Positions 5,630-7,892 of a DNA stretch of 7,892 nucleotides are shown in pieces (the first letter of the stretch is position 1; every line of letters begins with the position of its first letter). The notes below the pieces were generated by a model. It was not told the origin of the DNA and ran no database searches. It worked only from the letters and a program-made list of their open reading frames with translations. The DNA lies in contig JALSKY010000266.1 in NCBI GenBank assembly GCA_026988585.1, positions 1 through 7,892 of the forward strand, in the 5' to 3' direction. The stretch comes from Deltaproteobacteria bacterium (GTDB lineage: Bacteria; Desulfobacterota; Dissulfuribacteria; Dissulfuribacterales; QOAL01). The translations under genes and the position numbers were made by a program.

Positions 5630-7444
5630 TCACCCTGCGGCAGCATTTTGAATCTGCTGTTTTACCTTTTCAATACCCTGCCGGAGCTTATCAGCGCTAT
5701 TTTGTGCCCCCATGTTCCGTAGGAGTTTCTCTGCAAGCTGGTAGGCGTCCAGGGCATCCTCCCATTTTTTCTGTCTGTAATATATGTCTCCAATACCGGA
5801 GAGGAAGAGTGCAGCCCTCTTTACATCCTTCAGCCCCTCTACCAGTTCCAGCCCCCTGAAAAAATAGGGCAGGGCCTTCTCCCACTCCTCAAGGTGGCGA
5901 TATATATCAATAACCTTTTCAACCATCAATACCGTGCTTATGGCATCCTGGGCCTTCTCACAGATGGCCAGGGCACGCTGATATGGGGCCAGGGCAGACT
6001 TTACATTTCCTCTCATCACATGGATATCACCCATCTTTTCACAGACATTGGCAACATCTGCCTGATATCCATGTCTTTCAAATACGGGCAAAATGGATTC
6101 ATATCTCTCCAGGGCATCAAGGGACTGGCCCCGATTGGTAAAGAGGTTGGCCTCCTGAAATATTTTGCGGGCCTCTTGGATCTCCTGGGGCTCAGTAGCC
6201 TCATTGGCCTCGCCTGCCTCCCCATGTTTTTTGTCCGGAGCACTGTTATCCATATCTCTTGTATCCTTTTCCTCTTTCACTATGTTGCCCCCTTCAGTCT
6301 CCTCAAATTTTTTTATGGCTGCGCTGGCAACATCCCCAACTACAACCGTTTGCAGCTTTCGACCATCAAAGAGATCGAACTCCGATTGGTCGTCCAGCAG
6401 TTTCTCAACGGCCTTTCTGGCCTCTCTTGCCCCCATCTCTCCAAGTGCCCAGGCGGCCAAGCCCCTCACCTCGGGATCACTGGATTCCAGTAGATCGAAC
6501 AGGGCAAAAAATGAGTGCTGTTTCACAACCTGGGGATGCACTCCGCCAATACGACCCACAGCCCAGGCTACGGCTGGCCTGGAGGGCGGATCGCCCAACA
6601 ACCCAAGTATATGGCGCACAAACGAGCCATAGAGTGTAGGCTGGGCCCTGATTATCTCACCAACTGCCTCGACTGCACCCCAGTTGGCTGCTGCTGAATC
6701 ATTGGCAGAGTAGAGCAGCCTGCGCAAAAGATCCCCTACCACGGATGGCTCCGTCTGGGCTATGGCTCCAGCCACACCACCCAGCATCAAGACCGCCTTC
6801 CAACGAATAACAGGATCTGCTGCATACAGGAGTCTCTGTATACGGCGCAGCAGTAAAGGATCCTGGACAGCCATCTCCACAAGGGAATCACGATCCAGTG
6901 CCTCTACGGCCTTCTGAACCTGCCGCTTGGAAAACCTCTTCTTGCTACCTGAGCCCTTGGGTCTCCTATGGGCCTCAGGCAGCATTGAGGCTGTACTCCG
7001 ACCTGCAGACCGCGCAACCTTGGCAAAACGCTGCTGCGGCCTGTCTCCCTTTATCTCCCGAAGATCATCGTTCAATCTTATAAATGAGAGGACACCACGG
7101 ACCGGATTACCATGATAATCATGACCCAAGGGATAGATCTTGTGCGTCCTGAGGTCATAGTGTTCCAACAGGGCATCCTGATAGTCCTCATCAGCAGACA
7201 GATCCCATGCCATGTCCCAATCATCGTTACAGGCAAACCCAAGGGCCTCTACCATGGCAGCGCCAAGATTATGCCCGGTAACATCGTGAACATATACAGC
7301 ACCGCAATCGCACGCACCATATTCAAAATCACCGAACCTCTTGGGCTCCATATCCCGAGGCGGTTTGAGAGTCTGTGTACAAAATGGACATGCAGGCTCT
7401 TCTACCTGAAGACCTCTCTTTTTTGTGAACAGTTCCTGACGCAT
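5630..7444 (-). CDS. Zinc-ribbon, HEAT-repeat and TPR scaffold protein
   Basis: A 604-residue cytoplasmic protein with three parts. Residues 19-50 hold a small zinc-ribbon-like motif (CPFC at 19-22, CDC at 45-47), continuing into a conserved-looking domain to about 130 (DVTGHNLGAAMVEAL, DDWDMAWDL). Residues about 180-380 are HEAT/PBS-lyase-like repeats (DPVIRWKAVLMLGGV, PAVAWAVGRIGG, DPEVRGLAAWALGEMG). After an acidic low-complexity linker (about 385-425) come four or so TPR units (425-590). The first two parts resemble what is annotated in sulfate reducers as the DVU0298 family; that name is from memory. HEAT and TPR arrays bind other proteins, so a scaffold or assembly role is likely, with no enzymatic motif seen. 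ATG at 7444 overlaps the upstream gene's TGA in TGATG, indicating translational coupling; a GTG one codon earlier is less likely. Confidence 0.8.
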   Translation of the reverse strand: MRQELFTKKRGLQVEEPACPFCTQTLKPPRDMEPKRFGDFEYGACDCGAVYVHDVTGHNLGAAMVEALGFACNDDWDMAWDLSADEDYQDALLEHYDLRTHKIYPLGHDYHGNPVRGVLSFIRLNDDLREIKGDRPQQRFAKVARSAGRSTASMLPEAHRRPKGSGSKKRFSKRQVQKAVEALDRDSLVEMAVQDPLLLRRIQRLLYAADPVIRWKAVLMLGGVAGAIAQTEPSVVGDLLRRLLYSANDSAAANWGAVEAVGEIIRAQPTLYGSFVRHILGLLGDPPSRPAVAWAVGRIGGVHPQVVKQHSFFALFDLLESSDPEVRGLAAWALGEMGAREARKAVEKLLDDQSEFDLFDGRKLQTVVVGDVASAAIKKFEETEGGNIVKEEKDTRDMDNSAPDKKHGEAGEANEATEPQEIQEARKIFQEANLFTNRGQSLDALERYESILPVFERHGYQADVANVCEKMGDIHVMRGNVKSALAPYQRALAICEKAQDAISTVLMVEKVIDIYRHLEEWEKALPYFFRGLELVEGLKDVKRAALFLSGIGDIYYRQKKWEDALDAYQLAEKLLRNMGAQNSADKLRQGIEKVKQQIQNAAAG

Positions 7445-7892
7445 CACTGTGTTTCAGATTCCTTGAGAAGTTTTTCAAATTCGGGATGGACAGGATAATT
7501 CAGTTCCTTCGCACGCCGGAGGGCCTCGGCTGCCTCGGCACGGTTGCCCTTGTAATAATGGGCAACGGCAAGATTGTTGAATGCAAGACCAAAGGTAGGT
7601 GCAAGACTGCACGCCTTTTGGGCTGCCTCAATGGCGTCATCCAGCCGGTCGAGCTGAACGAGGACAGAGGCATAGCTTGCCAGGGCCGGGACCATGTCTG
7701 GGTTGAGTTCCAAGGCCTTCTGAAAATAGTCTGCTGCATCCTCCCACTGACCCAGCTGGAGATAACCAGAGCCCACGTTGGCATAGGCCTCGGCGGTCTT
7801 TGGATATACCTTTATTGCCTCCAGGTTTTCCTGGATCCCCTCCTGTATCATTCCAGCCTGAAAATAGAGAGTGCCGAGGTTAGTGCGAATCT
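7444..7892 (-). CDS. TPR-repeat protein, N-terminal part outside the window
   Basis: Partial gene: 149 codons are visible here, and the reading frame stays open to the window edge with TPR-like sequence (NLGTLYFQAGMIQEGIQENL) before the first Met at 7851, so that Met is not the true start. Repeats in order: one ending near IKVYP, then AYANVGSGYLQLGQWEDAAD with YFQKALELNP, then ALASYASVLVQLDRLDDAIE, then AFNNLAVAHYYKGNRAEAAE, and a capping helix to the C-terminus ETQ. These are canonical TPR spacings (W/L/G/Y, A/F/A/P positions). TPR proteins mediate protein contacts; the partner is unknown. The stop codon overlaps the start of the HEAT/TPR gene (TGATG), so the two are one operon and their products may act together. 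Confidence 0.88.
   Translation of the reverse strand, partial: IRTNLGTLYFQAGMIQEGIQENLEAIKVYPKTAEAYANVGSGYLQLGQWEDAADYFQKALELNPDMVPALASYASVLVQLDRLDDAIEAAQKACSLAPTFGLAFNNLAVAHYYKGNRAEAAEALRRAKELNYPVHPEFEKLLKESETQ

Noticed and set aside
5894..6493. 199-codon plus-strand open frame
   Set aside because: It is a shadow of the HEAT/TPR gene; the minus-strand frame shows clear repeats.
7445..7447. GTG as start of the HEAT/TPR gene
   Set aside because: The next codon is ATG, which overlaps the upstream TGA in the classic TGATG arrangement; the GTG adds one residue only.
7849..7851. ATG as true start of the terminal TPR gene
   Set aside because: The frame continues to the window edge with TPR-like sequence and there is no ribosome binding site before this Met, so the gene is truncated by the window.

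Overview
This looks like a piece of a chromosome from a sulfite/sulfate-reducing or sulfur-disproportionating bacterium, most likely a Desulfobacterota (deltaproteobacterial) lineage. The reasons are a complete dsrA-dsrB-dsrD operon whose proteins resemble those of Desulfovibrio and relatives, the presence of dsrD (typical of organisms that run DsrAB reductively), a PEP-CTERM surface protein behind a sigma-54-type promoter, and long TPR/HEAT scaffold genes. GC content is moderate by eye. The genus cannot be fixed from the sequence alone.

Layout. Positions 58-840 (minus): an exported PEP-CTERM protein. Positions 841-1174 hold no gene. They contain the gene's candidate sigma-54 promoter with two upstream inverted repeats, then a strong terminator and two further hairpins that form the 3' end of the dsr transcript. 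Positions 1175-4009 (minus): dsrA, dsrB and dsrD, tightly packed in that order. Positions 4010-4364 hold no gene. They carry a candidate dsr promoter, a short palindrome at the predicted transcription start, an 11-bp direct repeat, a 26-bp inverted repeat and a weak terminator for the next gene. Positions 4365-4982 (minus) and 5017-5562 (plus): a divergent pair of different cysteine-cluster (YkgJ/CxxCxxCC-type) proteins. Positions 5630-7444 (minus): a large zinc-ribbon + HEAT + TPR protein, translationally coupled to a TPR protein (7444 to beyond 7892) that is cut by the window edge.

How they work together. DsrA and DsrB form the siroheme/[4Fe-4S] dissimilatory sulfite reductase, and DsrD is its small allosteric activator. 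The electron-delivery and trisulfide-processing genes (dsrC, dsrMKJOP) and siroheme-amidation gene (dsrN) are not in this window. The cysteine-cluster and TPR/HEAT genes have no assigned role; proximity to dsr is the only link. The PEP-CTERM protein is probably independent of dsr, since a terminator separates them, and no exosortase gene is visible.

I found no mobile element, CRISPR array, tRNA or rRNA. The least explained parts are the regulatory DNA: the sigma-54 promoter architecture, the structured 3' end of the dsr transcript and the repeat-rich dsr promoter region.
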